Below, in pieces: positions 44,117-54,632 of a DNA stretch of 61,084 bases (positions within the stretch are counted from its first letter, which is position 1; each line of letters starts with the position of its first letter). The translations under genes were made by a program, and so were the position numbers. The stretch comes from an uncultured Nitratireductor sp. GTDB lineage: Bacteria; Pseudomonadota; Alphaproteobacteria; Rhizobiales; Rhizobiaceae. The notes beneath the pieces were generated by a model. It had not been told where the DNA came from, made no database searches, and was given only the letters and a program-made list of their open reading frames with translations. Location of the stretch: assembly GCF_913053745.1 (NCBI RefSeq), contig NZ_CAJXGF010000006.1, positions 1 to 61,084 on the forward strand. Direction: 5' to 3'.

Positions 44117-44989
44117 TCAATTCCGCCCGGAGGCTTCGACTGCCCGCAAAACGTGCTCACGCAAATCAGGCCGCTCGAGCGCAAAAGCAAGGTTGGCTTC
44201 GACGAAGCCTTCAGGCGAACCGCAGTCGAACGTGCGACCGGTAAAGTGATAGCCGTGAAATGGCTGTTGCTCCATCAACGTCAGCATGGAATCGGTGAGC
44301 TGGATTTCACCACCGGCACCACGTTCCTGCTGTGCCAGAAGATCGAAGATCGACGGCTGGAGAATATAGCGGCCATTGATATAGAAATTCGACGGCGCAT
44401 CTTCCGGCTTTGGCTTTTCGACCATGGCGTTGATCTCGAACCCTCCGGCGACATCCGCGCCGCGGCCGACGATGCCGTATTTGTGGGTCTGGGAAGGTTC
44501 GCATTCTTCCACCGAAACCACGTTGCCGCCCGTCTTATCGAACACTTCCACCATCTGCGAAAGGCAACCCTTGGGCGACTGCATGATCATGTCGGGAAGA
44601 AGCAACGCAAACGGTTCGTTGCCGACCAGTTCGCGCGCGCACCAGACAGCATGGCCGAGACCGAGAGGTTCTTGCTGGCGGGTGAAACTCGTCTGGCCCG
44701 GCTGCGGCTGCATGCCATGCAGCCTCTCCAGAACCGCGTTCTTGCCGCGCCGCTCAAGTGTGTCGTACAATTCGACCTGAATGTCGAAGTGATCCTCGAT
44801 GACCGCCTTGTTGCGTCCGGTCACGAAAATGAAGTGCTCGATACCGGCTTCGCGCGCCTCGTCGACAACGTACTGAATTACAGGTTTGTCGACGACCGTC
44901 AGCATTTCCTTGGGAATTGCTTTTGTGGCCGGGAGAAAACGCGTTCCAAGACCAGCGACAGGAAATACCGCTTTGCGAAGTTTCGTCAT
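44117..44989 (-). CDS. galU: UTP-glucose-1-phosphate uridylyltransferase
   Basis: 290 residues from ATG 44989; the frame upstream has 14 more codons with no ribosome site. The motifs are [59 protein letters not shown], and the catalytic [18 protein letters not shown] plus [16 protein letters not shown]. It makes UDP-glucose for exopolysaccharide, lipopolysaccharide and cyclic glucan. It is a single-gene unit next to the beta-barrel gene. Confidence 0.96.
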   Translation of the reverse strand: MTKLRKAVFPVAGLGTRFLPATKAIPKEMLTVVDKPVIQYVVDEAREAGIEHFIFVTGRNKAVIEDHFDIQVELYDTLERRGKNAVLERLHGMQPQPGQTSFTRQQEPLGLGHAVWCARELVGNEPFALLLPDMIMQSPKGCLSQMVEVFDKTGGNVVSVEECEPSQTHKYGIVGRGADVAGGFEINAMVEKPKPEDAPSNFYINGRYILQPSIFDLLAQQERGAGGEIQLTDSMLTLMEQQPFHGYHFTGRTFDCGSPEGFVEANLAFALERPDLREHVLRAVEASGRN

Positions 44990-45187
44990 CAGAAATAGAC
45001 CCCCGAAGGATTGGCAAATGGGATATGGCACCGCCTTAGCAACGCCGGATTGATGTTTGCTGAATGAATGCGCGTATATCGTGACAAGTTCCGCGGAAGG
45101 ATGATCACGGACATTAACAGCATGGTAAACGTTTTTCTAACCGGAGCCTGCGAAAGATAGGCTGGACTACCTGTAACGGAGATCGTG

Positions 45188-46414
45188 ATGTTGTTCCGCT
45201 TGCCCCCACGAAACCGCGTCGCGACATTGATCGCCTCTTTCGTGGTTGCCTTTACCGTAACCCTTCAGCCGGCCAGCGCCGACGCGGGATTTCAGCGCTG
45301 GATTCAGCAGTTCCGCAACGTGGCGATCCAGAACGGCGTTTCCGGCGCCACCTACGATCGCGCTTTCCGCGGCATTACCGCCCCCGACCCGGAAGTGCTC
45401 GAAAAGGCGCGCTATCAGCCCGAATTCCGCGCCGAGCCGTGGGAGTATTTCGACAACCGCGTTCAGGACGACGCGATTCAGCGCGGCCGCCAGCTCGCCC
45501 GTCAGTGGAAGCCCTGGCTGGACCGCATCGAGCGCCAGTTCGGTGTCAGCCGCCACGTGTTGCTCGCCATCTGGTCGATCGAATCGAACTACGGCGAGGT
45601 GCTTAAAAACGACCGCATCATGCGCAGCGTGCCGCGTTCGCTGGCAACGCTTGCTTACGCAGACAAACGCCGCGCAAAGTTCGCCCGCCAACAACTCGTC
45701 GCAGCATTGAAGATCCTGCAGACCGGCGACATCGACGTTGGCCATCTAACCGGCTCCTGGGCCGGTGCGATGGGGCACACGCAGTTCATACCGACCAGCT
45801 ATCAGGCCTATGCGGTCGACATGGACGGCAATGGCCGCCGCGACATCTGGACCTCCATTCCCGACGCGTTGGCTACCGCGGCCAATCTGCTTCGCCGCAA
45901 TGGCTGGCGTACCGGCGAGACCTGGGGCTACGAGACGGCAGCGCTTCCGGGCGGACGCAAGTTCCCCGGTGGCAACATGTCGCTTAGCCGCTGGCAATCG
46001 ATCGGCGTGGTGCGCGCAAATGGCAAACCCTTCCCGCGGCCGGGCGACAGCGCCGAACTGAAAGTGCCGGATGGCCGTGCAGGCCCGGTGTTCCTGGTGA
46101 CCAAGAATTTTCAGGTCATCAAGCGCTACAACAATTCCGACAAATACGCGCTCGCCGTGGGTCTACTCGCCGACCAGATTGCCGGCTATGGCGGGCTGGT
46201 ACGCGACTGGGACCGTCCCTTCGAGCGCCTGAGCTATACGGAAACGGAAGAACTTCAGCGTCGCCTGGGCGCTCTCGGCTATTATGACGGCCCGATCGAT
46301 GGCAAGATCGGCTCGGGCTCGCGGGCGGCCATCCGTGCCTTCCAGAGCCGTAACGGCATGCAGCAGGACGGCCATCCCGGCAAGGAGGTCCTGCGCCGCT
46401 TGCGTGGAAATTGA
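45188..46414 (+). CDS. Lytic murein transglycosylase B family with peptidoglycan-binding domain
   Basis: 408 residues from ATG 45188, GGAG six bases upstream (a GTG immediately before is also in frame). A signal peptide ends in PASA. The catalytic domain has LLAIWSIESNYGEV (catalytic glutamate), SWAGAMGHTQFIPTSYQAYAVDMDGNGRRD and ATAANLLRRNGWR. A PG_binding_1 domain is at the C-terminus (LQRRLGALGYYDGPIDGKIG, AIRAFQSRNGM). It cleaves the glycan strand in the periplasm. It ends four bases before the DUF459 frame and is probably co-transcribed with it. Confidence 0.95.
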   Translation: MLFRLPPRNRVATLIASFVVAFTVTLQPASADAGFQRWIQQFRNVAIQNGVSGATYDRAFRGITAPDPEVLEKARYQPEFRAEPWEYFDNRVQDDAIQRGRQLARQWKPWLDRIERQFGVSRHVLLAIWSIESNYGEVLKNDRIMRSVPRSLATLAYADKRRAKFARQQLVAALKILQTGDIDVGHLTGSWAGAMGHTQFIPTSYQAYAVDMDGNGRRDIWTSIPDALATAANLLRRNGWRTGETWGYETAALPGGRKFPGGNMSLSRWQSIGVVRANGKPFPRPGDSAELKVPDGRAGPVFLVTKNFQVIKRYNNSDKYALAVGLLADQIAGYGGLVRDWDRPFERLSYTETEELQRRLGALGYYDGPIDGKIGSGSRAAIRAFQSRNGMQQDGHPGKEVLRRLRGN

Positions 46415-46437
46415 GCCGGCAGCAACGGAACGAAGGC

Positions 46438-47682
46438 ATGGAAGCCAACCGGACCAGACAGAATGAGGGAAACGGCAAACCCATCGCACTTGCCGTTGTC
46501 GCCCTGGCTCTGACCATGCCCGCAGCGCTCACGGCCATACCCTCGAGCGCCGAAGCGCAGGAATATCGCCAAGAGCAACGGCGCGGTCTGTTCGACCTCC
46601 TATTCGGCGGCGGTCTGCGTCAGCGTCAGCCGGAACGCCCCGCCGTTCGCCAGCGCAACGTTCCAAGACAGCAGGAGCGCACGCGGCGACGACGGTCGGC
46701 AGCGCCGAGCGCACCCCGGCAACCACCGCCGCCTCCGGAAGTCGAGAAACTGGAGAACGCCCGCGTCGTCCTCGTCCTTGGCGACTTCATGGCGGGCGGA
46801 CTTGCCGAAGGGCTGAGTGCAGCCTATGCGGAATCGCCCGGCGTGCGGGTGGTCAACCGCAGCAACGGTTCGTCCGGTTTCGTGCGCGACGACTACTACG
46901 ACTGGAATGGCGAGATCGCCGGTATCCTTGAAGATGTGTCTCCCGCCGTCGTTGTGGTCATGATCGGTTCAAACGACCGACAGCAGCTTGTCGTCGACGG
47001 CAAGCGTGAAGCGCATCGCTCGGACGCCTGGCTCGCGGAATACACCGAACGGGTGGAGACTTTCGCGACAGCGATCGAGGAGAAGCAAATTCCGCTCATC
47101 TGGAGCGGTCTGCCGGCGTTCAAATCGTCCAGCATGTCGTCGGACATGCTGGCCTTTAACGACATTTACAAATCGACCGCCGAAGCCATCGACGGCACGT
47201 TCGTCGACATCTGGGACGGATTCGTGGATGAGAATGGCGGTTTCATCTTCACCGGCCCCGACATGAACGGCCAGCCGGTAAGGTTGCGCGGCAGCGACGG
47301 CATCAATCTGACGCGCTCGGGCAAGCGCAAGGTGGCCTTCTATGTCGAAAAACCGCTCAACAAGCTGCTAGGAGAAGCCGTTTCTCCCGATATTGGCGAG
47401 CTTGGCATCGAGAGCCTGCCTGCCCTGGTGCTGCATCCGGAGGCCCCCTCACCGGTGAACCGGACAGTACCGATCTCGCTTTCAGACCCCACGCTGGACG
47501 GCGGATTGGAATTGATGGGCGCGGTTGTGAAGCCGATTGCCCGCCAAGAGCGCAATCAAGACGAGGAGCGCACGCCACAGCCGGCCGCACAGCCCGGCCG
47601 TGCGGACAATTTCTCCCTGTTTCCCAGGACGACCGCAGATAATAACGCGCCATCGAAGCCTTCGGCCCAGGCGTCACCCTGA
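46438..47682 (+). CDS. DUF459 SGNH-fold exported protein, apparently lacking catalytic Ser and His
   Basis: 414 residues from ATG 46438 (GAAGG upstream; a TTG at 46411 overlaps the previous stop). A signal-like segment at residues 15-40, a basic proline-rich linker to about residue 105, then an SGNH-hydrolase-like domain: VLVLGDFMAGGLAEGL, VVVVMIGSNDRQQ, SSSMSSDMLAFNDIY and SDGINLTRSGKRKVAFY. Block I reads GDF (residues 115-117) where active enzymes have GDS, and the final block reads DGIN (N290) where DGxH is expected, so the normal nucleophile and base are missing. Probably an exported binding protein or pseudo-enzyme. It is downstream of the transglycosylase. Confidence 0.85.
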   Translation: MEANRTRQNEGNGKPIALAVVALALTMPAALTAIPSSAEAQEYRQEQRRGLFDLLFGGGLRQRQPERPAVRQRNVPRQQERTRRRRSAAPSAPRQPPPPPEVEKLENARVVLVLGDFMAGGLAEGLSAAYAESPGVRVVNRSNGSSGFVRDDYYDWNGEIAGILEDVSPAVVVVMIGSNDRQQLVVDGKREAHRSDAWLAEYTERVETFATAIEEKQIPLIWSGLPAFKSSSMSSDMLAFNDIYKSTAEAIDGTFVDIWDGFVDENGGFIFTGPDMNGQPVRLRGSDGINLTRSGKRKVAFYVEKPLNKLLGEAVSPDIGELGIESLPALVLHPEAPSPVNRTVPISLSDPTLDGGLELMGAVVKPIARQERNQDEERTPQPAAQPGRADNFSLFPRTTADNNAPSKPSAQASP

Positions 47683-47706
47683 CCGTTCAAGGCTTGTTCA
47701 AGTCAA

Positions 47707-49161
47707 TCAGCGCGGCAAAACAGAGCTTCCCATGAGGAACTCGTCGACCGCACGGGCAGCCTGACGACCTTCGCGAATGGCCCACACCACCAGCGACTGG
47801 CCACGACGCACATCGCCCGCCGTGAAGAGCTTGTCGACGCTGGTCTTGTAATCGCGGTCATTGGCATTGACGTTGACCGAGTTGCGACGATCGACATCGG
47901 TTTTCAGGCGCTCGCCGAACTCCGAAAGAACGCCGGTTTCCAGGGGACCGGAGAAGCCGATAGCGATGAAGGCGAGATCGGCACGGATGACAAATTCGGT
48001 TCCGGCAATGGGCTTGCGCTTCTCATCCACCTGGCAGCACTTCACACCGGTCAGAACGCCGTCCTCACCGACGAATTCGAGCGTGGCCACCTGGAATTCG
48101 CGCTCCGCGCCTTCCGCCTGCGAGGAGGAGGTGCGCATCTTGGTCGCCCAGTAAGGCCAGACGGCAAGCTTGTCTTCCTTCTCCGGCGGGCGTGGACGGA
48201 TGTCGAGCTGGGTGACGCGAACAGCCCCCTGGCGAAAAGCCGTGCCCACGCAATCGGACGCCGTGTCGCCACCGCCGACGACGACGACATGATTGCCACC
48301 GGCCAGAATGGGGTCAGCGGCCCAGGCGACGGATTGGATGTCCTCGCCACCCACGCGCCGGTTCTGCTGGACGAGATAAGGCATGGCGTCGTGCACACCT
48401 TCGAGATCAGCGCCGGGAATGCCGGCCGGGCGCGGGCGTTCCGAACCGCCGCAATAAAGCACCGCATCGTGCTCGCCGAACAGTTCTTCCACCGACTTGT
48501 CGACCCCGACATTCACGCCGCAATGGAAGGTGACGCCCTCGCCCTGCATCTGCTCGATGCGACGGTCGATATAGTGCTTCTCGATCTTGAAATCGGGAAT
48601 GCCGTAACGCATCAAACCGCCCGGCTTGCTTTCGCGTTCGTAGACGTGCACCCGGTGACCGGCTCGACCGAGCTGCTGGGCAGCCGCCATGCCGGCCGGG
48701 CCGGAACCGATAATGGCTACGGATTTGCCGGTTTTGTGCTCCGGCGGATAGGGTCGCACGAAACCGGCCTCATAGGCCTTGTCGGCAATGGCCTGCTCGA
48801 CCGTTTTGATGGCGACGGGAATATCCTCGAGATTGAGCGTGCAAGCTTCCTCGCACGGTGCTGGACAGATGCGGCCCGTCCATTCGGGAAAATTGTTGGT
48901 GGAATGAAGATTGCGGATCGCCTCGTCCCAGTCGCCGTTGTAGACGAGATCGTTCCAGTCCGGAATCTGGTTGTGAACCGGGCAGCCAGTCGGCCCGTGG
49001 CAATAAGGAATGCCGCAATCCATGCAGCGCGCGGCCTGCTTCTCGACTTCCTTGTCCGACATGGGCAGCGTGAACTCGCGAAAATGGCGAATCCGGTCGG
49101 ACGCCGGCTGATACTTGTGTACCTGCCGGTCGATTTCGAGAAAACCTGTAACCTTACCCAT
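47707..49161 (-). CDS. gltD: Glutamate synthase small subunit
   Basis: 484 residues, FAD/NADPH and Fe-S protein. N-terminal cysteine clusters are CMDCGIPYCHGPTGCPVHNQIPDW and CPAPCEEACTL. FAD and NADPH sites are VAIIGSGPAGMAAAQQLGRAGHRVHVYERES and VVVVGGGDTASDCVGTA. It feeds electrons from NADPH to GltB for making glutamate from glutamine and 2-oxoglutarate. The gene order on the minus strand is gltB, a glutathione transferase, gltD, so the operon is interrupted by a GST gene and a repeat. Confidence 0.97.
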   Translation of the reverse strand: MGKVTGFLEIDRQVHKYQPASDRIRHFREFTLPMSDKEVEKQAARCMDCGIPYCHGPTGCPVHNQIPDWNDLVYNGDWDEAIRNLHSTNNFPEWTGRICPAPCEEACTLNLEDIPVAIKTVEQAIADKAYEAGFVRPYPPEHKTGKSVAIIGSGPAGMAAAQQLGRAGHRVHVYERESKPGGLMRYGIPDFKIEKHYIDRRIEQMQGEGVTFHCGVNVGVDKSVEELFGEHDAVLYCGGSERPRPAGIPGADLEGVHDAMPYLVQQNRRVGGEDIQSVAWAADPILAGGNHVVVVGGGDTASDCVGTAFRQGAVRVTQLDIRPRPPEKEDKLAVWPYWATKMRTSSSQAEGAEREFQVATLEFVGEDGVLTGVKCCQVDEKRKPIAGTEFVIRADLAFIAIGFSGPLETGVLSEFGERLKTDVDRRNSVNVNANDRDYKTSVDKLFTAGDVRRGQSLVVWAIREGRQAARAVDEFLMGSSVLPR

Positions 49162-49216
49162 CGAGTAAACCCCGTTATTCTATCGCATTTTTCAGCCAGG
49201 TGGCCTTACCTGACGT

Positions 49217-49286
49217 CCGCATAAATGCGGAAACACAAAGAGATAGAGCGTCCCTTGTGCGTCCAGAAGAACGCATGGCGCTCTAG
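49217..49286. repeat. Palindromic intergenic repeat, copy 2
   Basis: CCGCAT-AA-ATGCGG hairpin, then AAACACAAAGAGATAGAGCGTC, an inner TGCGT/ACGCA stem and terminal TAGAGCG/CGCTCTA arms. It shares layout and core words with copy 1. The final CTA (49283-49285) is the stop codon of the GST gene. Confidence 0.7.
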
Positions 49287-49873
49287 TGAAGTGCCGGAAG
49301 CCCGAGGACATCTTCGCACCGTGCAATCCAGCGGGTGATCGCCTTGCGCCCATCGACCTGAAACCCGCCCTGGGGAGCGAGCCGCGTATAGCCGAGGAGC
49401 GCGATATCGGCGATTGTGAGGGCAGCACCGACGAAGAAATCGCGCGTCTTCAACGCACCCTCCATGAAATCGAGAGCTGCCTCTCCCCGCTCGACCTTGT
49501 CCGGATCGCGCGTTTCAACCGGTTCCCCGCGATAGACCACGTGGAACCGGGCGCCGGCGACATTGGGCTCGTGGAAATTCTGTTCCCAGAACATCCATTG
49601 ATCGATCTCGGCCTGGGTGAAAGCGTCATCCGGCAACAGCACGGATCCCCGCGCCAGAAAGCGTATGATCGCGCCGGATTGCCCGAGCGCCCGACCGTCG
49701 TCAAAACGCACCACCGGCACCTGACCGAAAGGCGACATGGCGAGAAACACGTCCGTGCGGCTTTCGCCGGCCATGATATCGAGCTCGTGCCAGCGATAGG
49801 ACAGGCCCAGATGGTCCGCCGTGTATTTGACCTTCAAGCAATTGCCCGAATTCAGGTCGCCGAAAACTTCCAT
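49283..49873 (-). CDS. Glutathione S-transferase family protein
   Basis: 196 residues with thioredoxin-like N-domain (GNCLKVKYTADHLGLSYRWHELDI, with the cis-proline region PFGQVPVVRFDDGRALGQSGAIIRFLARG) and a helical C-domain (MFWEQNFHEPNVAGARFHVVYRG, FVGAALTIADIALLGYTRLAPQGGF with the capping N-box T-I-A-D). It probably conjugates or reduces with glutathione. It lies between gltB (25 bp downstream of it on the strand) and gltD; its stop codon comes from the repeat. Confidence 0.92.
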   Translation of the reverse strand: MEVFGDLNSGNCLKVKYTADHLGLSYRWHELDIMAGESRTDVFLAMSPFGQVPVVRFDDGRALGQSGAIIRFLARGSVLLPDDAFTQAEIDQWMFWEQNFHEPNVAGARFHVVYRGEPVETRDPDKVERGEAALDFMEGALKTRDFFVGAALTIADIALLGYTRLAPQGGFQVDGRKAITRWIARCEDVLGLPALH

Positions 49874-49898
49874 CCGCGTAAACTCCCCAGAACGACGG

Positions 49899-52800
49899 CT
49901 ATTCCGCCGCCAGGCCCAGCCTCATGCGCTCCATCTCCTCAAGCGCACGGCGGTATTCGACGGGCATCACCTTGCGGAATTTCGGACGATAGTCCGCCCA
50001 CTTGTCCAGAATGGTGCGCGCCCGTTCCGAGCCCGTGTAGTGAAGATGGTTGGAAATGAGCTGCGCCAGGCGCTCCTCGTCGTGCCGGGTCATGTCGCCG
50101 GAAACGTCGACACGGCCCTTGTGCATGAGGTCGCCGCCGTGGTGGTGCAGCTTCTCGAGAATATCGTCCTCCTCAGGCACCGGTTCGAGTTCGACCATGG
50201 CCATGTTGCAGCGCTCGGCGAAATCGCCAGCTTCATCGAGCACATAGGCCACGCCGCCGGACATGCCGGCGGCGAAGTTGCGGCCCGTCTGCCCGAGCAC
50301 GACCACAACGCCGCCCGTCATGTATTCGCAGCCATGGTCGCCGACGCCCTCGACCACCGCGACAGCGCCCGAATTGCGAACGGCGAAACGCTCTCCGGCA
50401 ACGCCCCGGAAATAGCACTCGCCCTCGGTGGCGCCATAAAGCACGGTGTTGCCGACAATGATCGAATCTTCCGCGATAATCCTGGAATCGTCCGTGGGAC
50501 GAATGACAATGCGGCCGCCGGAGAGGCCCTTGCCCACATAGTCGTTGGCATCACCCTCGAGATTGAACGAGACACCTCGCGCCAGGAAAGCGCCGAAAGA
50601 TTGGCCGGCGGTGCCGGTCAGACGCACGGAGATCGTATTCTCCTTCAGCCCCTTATGACCGTAACGTTTGGCGACCGCACCCGAAAGCATCGCACCGGCG
50701 GATCGGTCGGTGTTGCAGATCGGGAAATCGAGCGACACGGGCTCGCGGTTCTCGAGTGCCGGCTTCGCTGCCTCAATCAGCTTTCGGTCGAGCACATCGT
50801 CGATGGGGTGCGCCTGCCTCTCGGTCCAGTAAATGGCCTCGCGGGGCGCATCGGGCTTGAAGAACATTTTTGTGAAGTCGAGCCCGCGCGCCTTCCAATG
50901 CGCAATCATGGCGTCCTTCTCCAGAAGGTCCGATTGGCCGACAATGTCGTCGAGCTTCGTGTAGCCCATTTCGGCGAGATACTCGCGCACCTCTTCGGCA
51001 ACGTAAAAGAAATAGTTGATGACGTGTTCGGGCGTGCCCTTGAAGCGCTTTCGCAACACCGGATCCTGGGTGGCAACGCCAACGGGGCAGGTGTTTAGGT
51101 GGCACTTGCGCATCATGATGCAGCCGGCCGCGATCAGCGGCGCGGTGGAGAACCCGAACTCGTCGGCACCCAGAAGCGCACCGACGATGACGTCGCGTCC
51201 GGTCTTCAAGCCGCCATCGACCTGGAGCGCCACGCGCGAACGCAGGCCGTTCAGCACCAGCGTCTGGTGCGTCTCGGCAAGGCCCATCTCCCACGGACTG
51301 CCCGCATGCTTGATGGAGGTGAGCGGCGAAGCACCGGTGCCGCCGTCATAGCCGGCGATTGTGATGTGGTCGGCGCGCGCCTTGGCCACACCGGCGGCGA
51401 CCGTGCCCACGCCCACTTCGGAAACAAGCTTGACGGAGACGTCGGCATCCGGATTGACGTTTTTGAGGTCGAAGATGAGCTGTGCCAGATCCTCGATGGA
51501 GTAAATGTCGTGATGCGGCGGCGGCGAGATGAGGCCGACGCCCGGTGTCGAATGGCGCACCTTGGCAATGGTGGCATCCACTTTGTGACCGGGAAGCTGG
51601 CCGCCCTCGCCGGGTTTTGCACCCTGAGCGACCTTAATCTGCATCATATCGGAATTAACGAGATATTCGGTGGTTACGCCGAAACGGCCGCTGGCGATCT
51701 GCTTGATGGCCGAACGCTCCGGATTGCTCGAACCGTCGGGCATGGGCAAGTAACGGTCAGCTTCCTCGCCACCTTCGCCGGTGTTGGACTTGCCGCCCAG
51801 CGCATTCATGGCACGTGCCAATGTGGTGTGCGCCTCGCGGCTGATGGAGCCGAAGGACATGGCACCCGTCGAGAACCGCTTAACGATCTCCGCTGCCGGC
51901 TCGACCGCATCCAGGGAAACCGGCTTCCGACCGGCATCCTTCGCCGCCTTGACCGCAAAAAGGCCGCGAATGGACTTGGCGTCCACCGCCTCCCCGTCGA
52001 CCATTTTGGCGAAGTCGCGATAAGTCTCCCAGGATTTTCCACGCACGGCATGCTGAAGGGACGCCACGGCATCGGGCGACCAGATATGCGATTCGCCGCG
52101 TATGCGGTAATTGTAGTCGCCTCCGACTTCGAGCGCGTTTTTCAGCACCGGATCGATGCCGAAGGCGGCGGCATGACGACCGGCCGTCTCGGCGGCGATT
52201 TCCTCCAGACCGACACCTTCGATGGTGGTGGCGGTGTTGGTGAAATACCGCTCGATGAAATCGCTTTCCAGCCCCACGGCGTCGAAAATCTGCGCGCCGC
52301 AATAGGACTGATAGGTGGAGATGCCCATCTTCGACATCACCTTCAAAATGCCCTTGCCGATGGCCTTAATGTAACGCTGGACGACTTCCTGCGCATCGAC
52401 TTCGGGCGGAAAATCGCCCTGCTTGTGCATGGACAAAAGCGTGTCGAAAGCCAGATAGGGGTTGATCGCCTCGGCGCCATACCCTGCCAGGCAGCAGAAA
52501 TGATGCACTTCACGCGGCTCGCCGGATTCGACCACCAGGCCTACTGCGGTGCGCAGGCCCTTGCGGATCAGGTGATGATGGACGGCCGCCGTTGCCAGCA
52601 GCATCGGGATGGCGATGCGGTCCGAACCGATCTGGCGGTCGGACAGGATGATGATGTTGTAGCCGCCGGCGACGGCTGCCTCCGCCCGGTCGCACACACG
52701 CTCCAGCGCGCCGCGCATGCCGGCCGCCCCCTCGCCAGACGCATAGGTAACGTCGATGGTCTTGGTATCGAAGCGGTCTTCGGTGTGGCCGATGGAGCGG

Positions 52801-54632
52801 ATTTTCTCCAGATCGCCATTGGTGAGGATGGGCTGGCGCACCTCGAGCCGCTTGCGGCGCGAGTTGCCGACGAGATCGAAAATGTTGGGACGCGGGCCGA
52901 TAAAGGAGACAAGGCTCATCACCAGTTCCTCGCGGATCGGGTCGATCGGCGGGTTGGTGACCTGCGCGAAGTTCTGCTTGAAATAGGTGTAAAGCAGCTT
53001 GGGTTTGTCGGACATGGCCGAGATGGGCGTATCCGTGCCCATGGAACCGATGCCTTCCTGGCCGGTGGTCGCCATGGGCGCCATCAGCATCCTGGTGTCT
53101 TCCTGCGTGTAGCCGAAGGCCTGCTGGAGATCGAGCTGAGCCACATCCTTGCGGAGCGCGCGCGGCTCGACCGGCTTCAGGTCTTCCAGGATGAGCTGGG
53201 TGTTGTCGAGCCAATTCTGGAAGGGATGCTTGCTGGCAATGGCCGCCTTAACATCTTCATCGGAGATGATGCGGCCCTCTCCCATATCGATCAGAAGCAT
53301 GCGGCCTGGCTGGAGACGCCACTTGCTGACGATCTTCTCCTCCGGCACCACCAGCGCGCCGGCCTCCGATGCCATGATCACGCGGTCGTCGTCGGTAACG
53401 ACATAGCGGGCCGGACGCAGGCCGTTGCGGTCGAGTGTCGCGCCGATTTGAATGCCGTCGGTGAAGGCCACAGCGGCCGGGCCGTCCCATGGCTCCATCA
53501 AAGCGGCGTGGTACTCGTAGAACGCCTTGCGTTCATCGCTCATCAAGCGGTTGCCGGCCCAGGCTTCCGGGATGAGCATCATCATCGAATGAACCAGCGA
53601 ATAACCGCCCTGGAACAGGAACTCGAGCGCGTTGTCGAAGCAGGCCGTGTCGGACTGTCCCTCGTAGGAGATTGGCCAGAGCTTGGAAATGTCGTTGCCA
53701 AAAAGCTCCGAATCCACCGATGCCTGGCGCGCCGCCATCCAGTTCACGTTGCCGCGCACAGTGTTGATCTCACCATTGTGGGCAACCATGCGATATGGAT
53801 GCGCCAATTCCCAGGAAGGGAAAGTGTTGGTGGAGAAACGCTGGTGAACGAGCGCCAGAGCGGTCTCAAAGCGCGGATCTTTCAGATCGTTGTAATAGGC
53901 GCCAAGCTGATAGGCGAGGAACATGCCCTTGTAGACAATGGTGCGCGCGGAGAGAGACACGGTGTAGAAGCCGTGCGTACCTCCCTCGAGCTCTTCGCGC
54001 ACACGGCCCGATATGACCTTGCGCAAGATATACAGGCGCCGCTCGAAATCCTCTTCATTCTGGATACCAGCACCGCGCGCAATGAATATTTGCCGATGGA
54101 CCGGCTCGGAAGCGACGATTTCAGGCGCCTTGGACAGGCAGGAATTGTCGACCGGGACATCGCGGAAGCCGATCAGTTCTTGACCTTCCGAGCGCACCAC
54201 ATCGGCAATGATATCATCGATACGTTTGCGCAGGTCGACATCGCGCGGCATAAAGAAATGGCCGACGCCATAGTGACCGGGTTCGGGAAGTTGGATGTCG
54301 CGATCCGCCCACTCCTCACGATAGAGGCGGTCGGGAATCTGCATCAGCATGCCCGCGCCGTCGCCCACCAGCGGATCGGCGCCCACAGCACCACGATGGG
54401 TAAGGTTCTCCAGCATGGCCAGGCCATCGCGCACGATGTCGTGGGAACGCTTGCCCTTCATATGCGCGACAAAACCGACGCCACAGGCATCGTGCTCGTT
54501 GCGGGGATCGTAGAGCCCCTGCGCCACGGGCAGGCCCGGCGCGGGCGTCGTCACGGTGCGTCTGACGGCGGGCGATCCGGCCTCGGCGGCAGGTTCGAAC
54601 TCTGTCGAAACAGATGGCGTCATTTCCGTCAT
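49899..54632 (-). CDS. gltB: Glutamate synthase large subunit
   Basis: 1577 residues from ATG 54632 (GAGGA upstream); the longer frame adds 48 residues. The N-terminal Ntn glutaminase has its nucleophile in [11 protein letters not shown] (C50, after a cleaved propeptide of about 49 residues). The FMN synthase domain includes [20 protein letters not shown] and the Fe-S cysteine cluster [21 protein letters not shown]. The C-terminal beta-helix domain has [32 protein letters not shown]. It forms, with GltD, the NADPH-dependent glutamate synthase. The gene is complete and its long antisense frames are shadows. Confidence 0.98.
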   Translation of the reverse strand: MTEMTPSVSTEFEPAAEAGSPAVRRTVTTPAPGLPVAQGLYDPRNEHDACGVGFVAHMKGKRSHDIVRDGLAMLENLTHRGAVGADPLVGDGAGMLMQIPDRLYREEWADRDIQLPEPGHYGVGHFFMPRDVDLRKRIDDIIADVVRSEGQELIGFRDVPVDNSCLSKAPEIVASEPVHRQIFIARGAGIQNEEDFERRLYILRKVISGRVREELEGGTHGFYTVSLSARTIVYKGMFLAYQLGAYYNDLKDPRFETALALVHQRFSTNTFPSWELAHPYRMVAHNGEINTVRGNVNWMAARQASVDSELFGNDISKLWPISYEGQSDTACFDNALEFLFQGGYSLVHSMMMLIPEAWAGNRLMSDERKAFYEYHAALMEPWDGPAAVAFTDGIQIGATLDRNGLRPARYVVTDDDRVIMASEAGALVVPEEKIVSKWRLQPGRMLLIDMGEGRIISDEDVKAAIASKHPFQNWLDNTQLILEDLKPVEPRALRKDVAQLDLQQAFGYTQEDTRMLMAPMATTGQEGIGSMGTDTPISAMSDKPKLLYTYFKQNFAQVTNPPIDPIREELVMSLVSFIGPRPNIFDLVGNSRRKRLEVRQPILTNGDLEKIRSIGHTEDRFDTKTIDVTYASGEGAAGMRGALERVCDRAEAAVAGGYNIIILSDRQIGSDRIAIPMLLATAAVHHHLIRKGLRTAVGLVVESGEPREVHHFCCLAGYGAEAINPYLAFDTLLSMHKQGDFPPEVDAQEVVQRYIKAIGKGILKVMSKMGISTYQSYCGAQIFDAVGLESDFIERYFTNTATTIEGVGLEEIAAETAGRHAAAFGIDPVLKNALEVGGDYNYRIRGESHIWSPDAVASLQHAVRGKSWETYRDFAKMVDGEAVDAKSIRGLFAVKAAKDAGRKPVSLDAVEPAAEIVKRFSTGAMSFGSISREAHTTLARAMNALGGKSNTGEGGEEADRYLPMPDGSSNPERSAIKQIASGRFGVTTEYLVNSDMMQIKVAQGAKPGEGGQLPGHKVDATIAKVRHSTPGVGLISPPPHHDIYSIEDLAQLIFDLKNVNPDADVSVKLVSEVGVGTVAAGVAKARADHITIAGYDGGTGASPLTSIKHAGSPWEMGLAETHQTLVLNGLRSRVALQVDGGLKTGRDVIVGALLGADEFGFSTAPLIAAGCIMMRKCHLNTCPVGVATQDPVLRKRFKGTPEHVINYFFYVAEEVREYLAEMGYTKLDDIVGQSDLLEKDAMIAHWKARGLDFTKMFFKPDAPREAIYWTERQAHPIDDVLDRKLIEAAKPALENREPVSLDFPICNTDRSAGAMLSGAVAKRYGHKGLKENTISVRLTGTAGQSFGAFLARGVSFNLEGDANDYVGKGLSGGRIVIRPTDDSRIIAEDSIIVGNTVLYGATEGECYFRGVAGERFAVRNSGAVAVVEGVGDHGCEYMTGGVVVVLGQTGRNFAAGMSGGVAYVLDEAGDFAERCNMAMVELEPVPEEDDILEKLHHHGGDLMHKGRVDVSGDMTRHDEERLAQLISNHLHYTGSERARTILDKWADYRPKFRKVMPVEYRRALEEMERMRLGLAAE

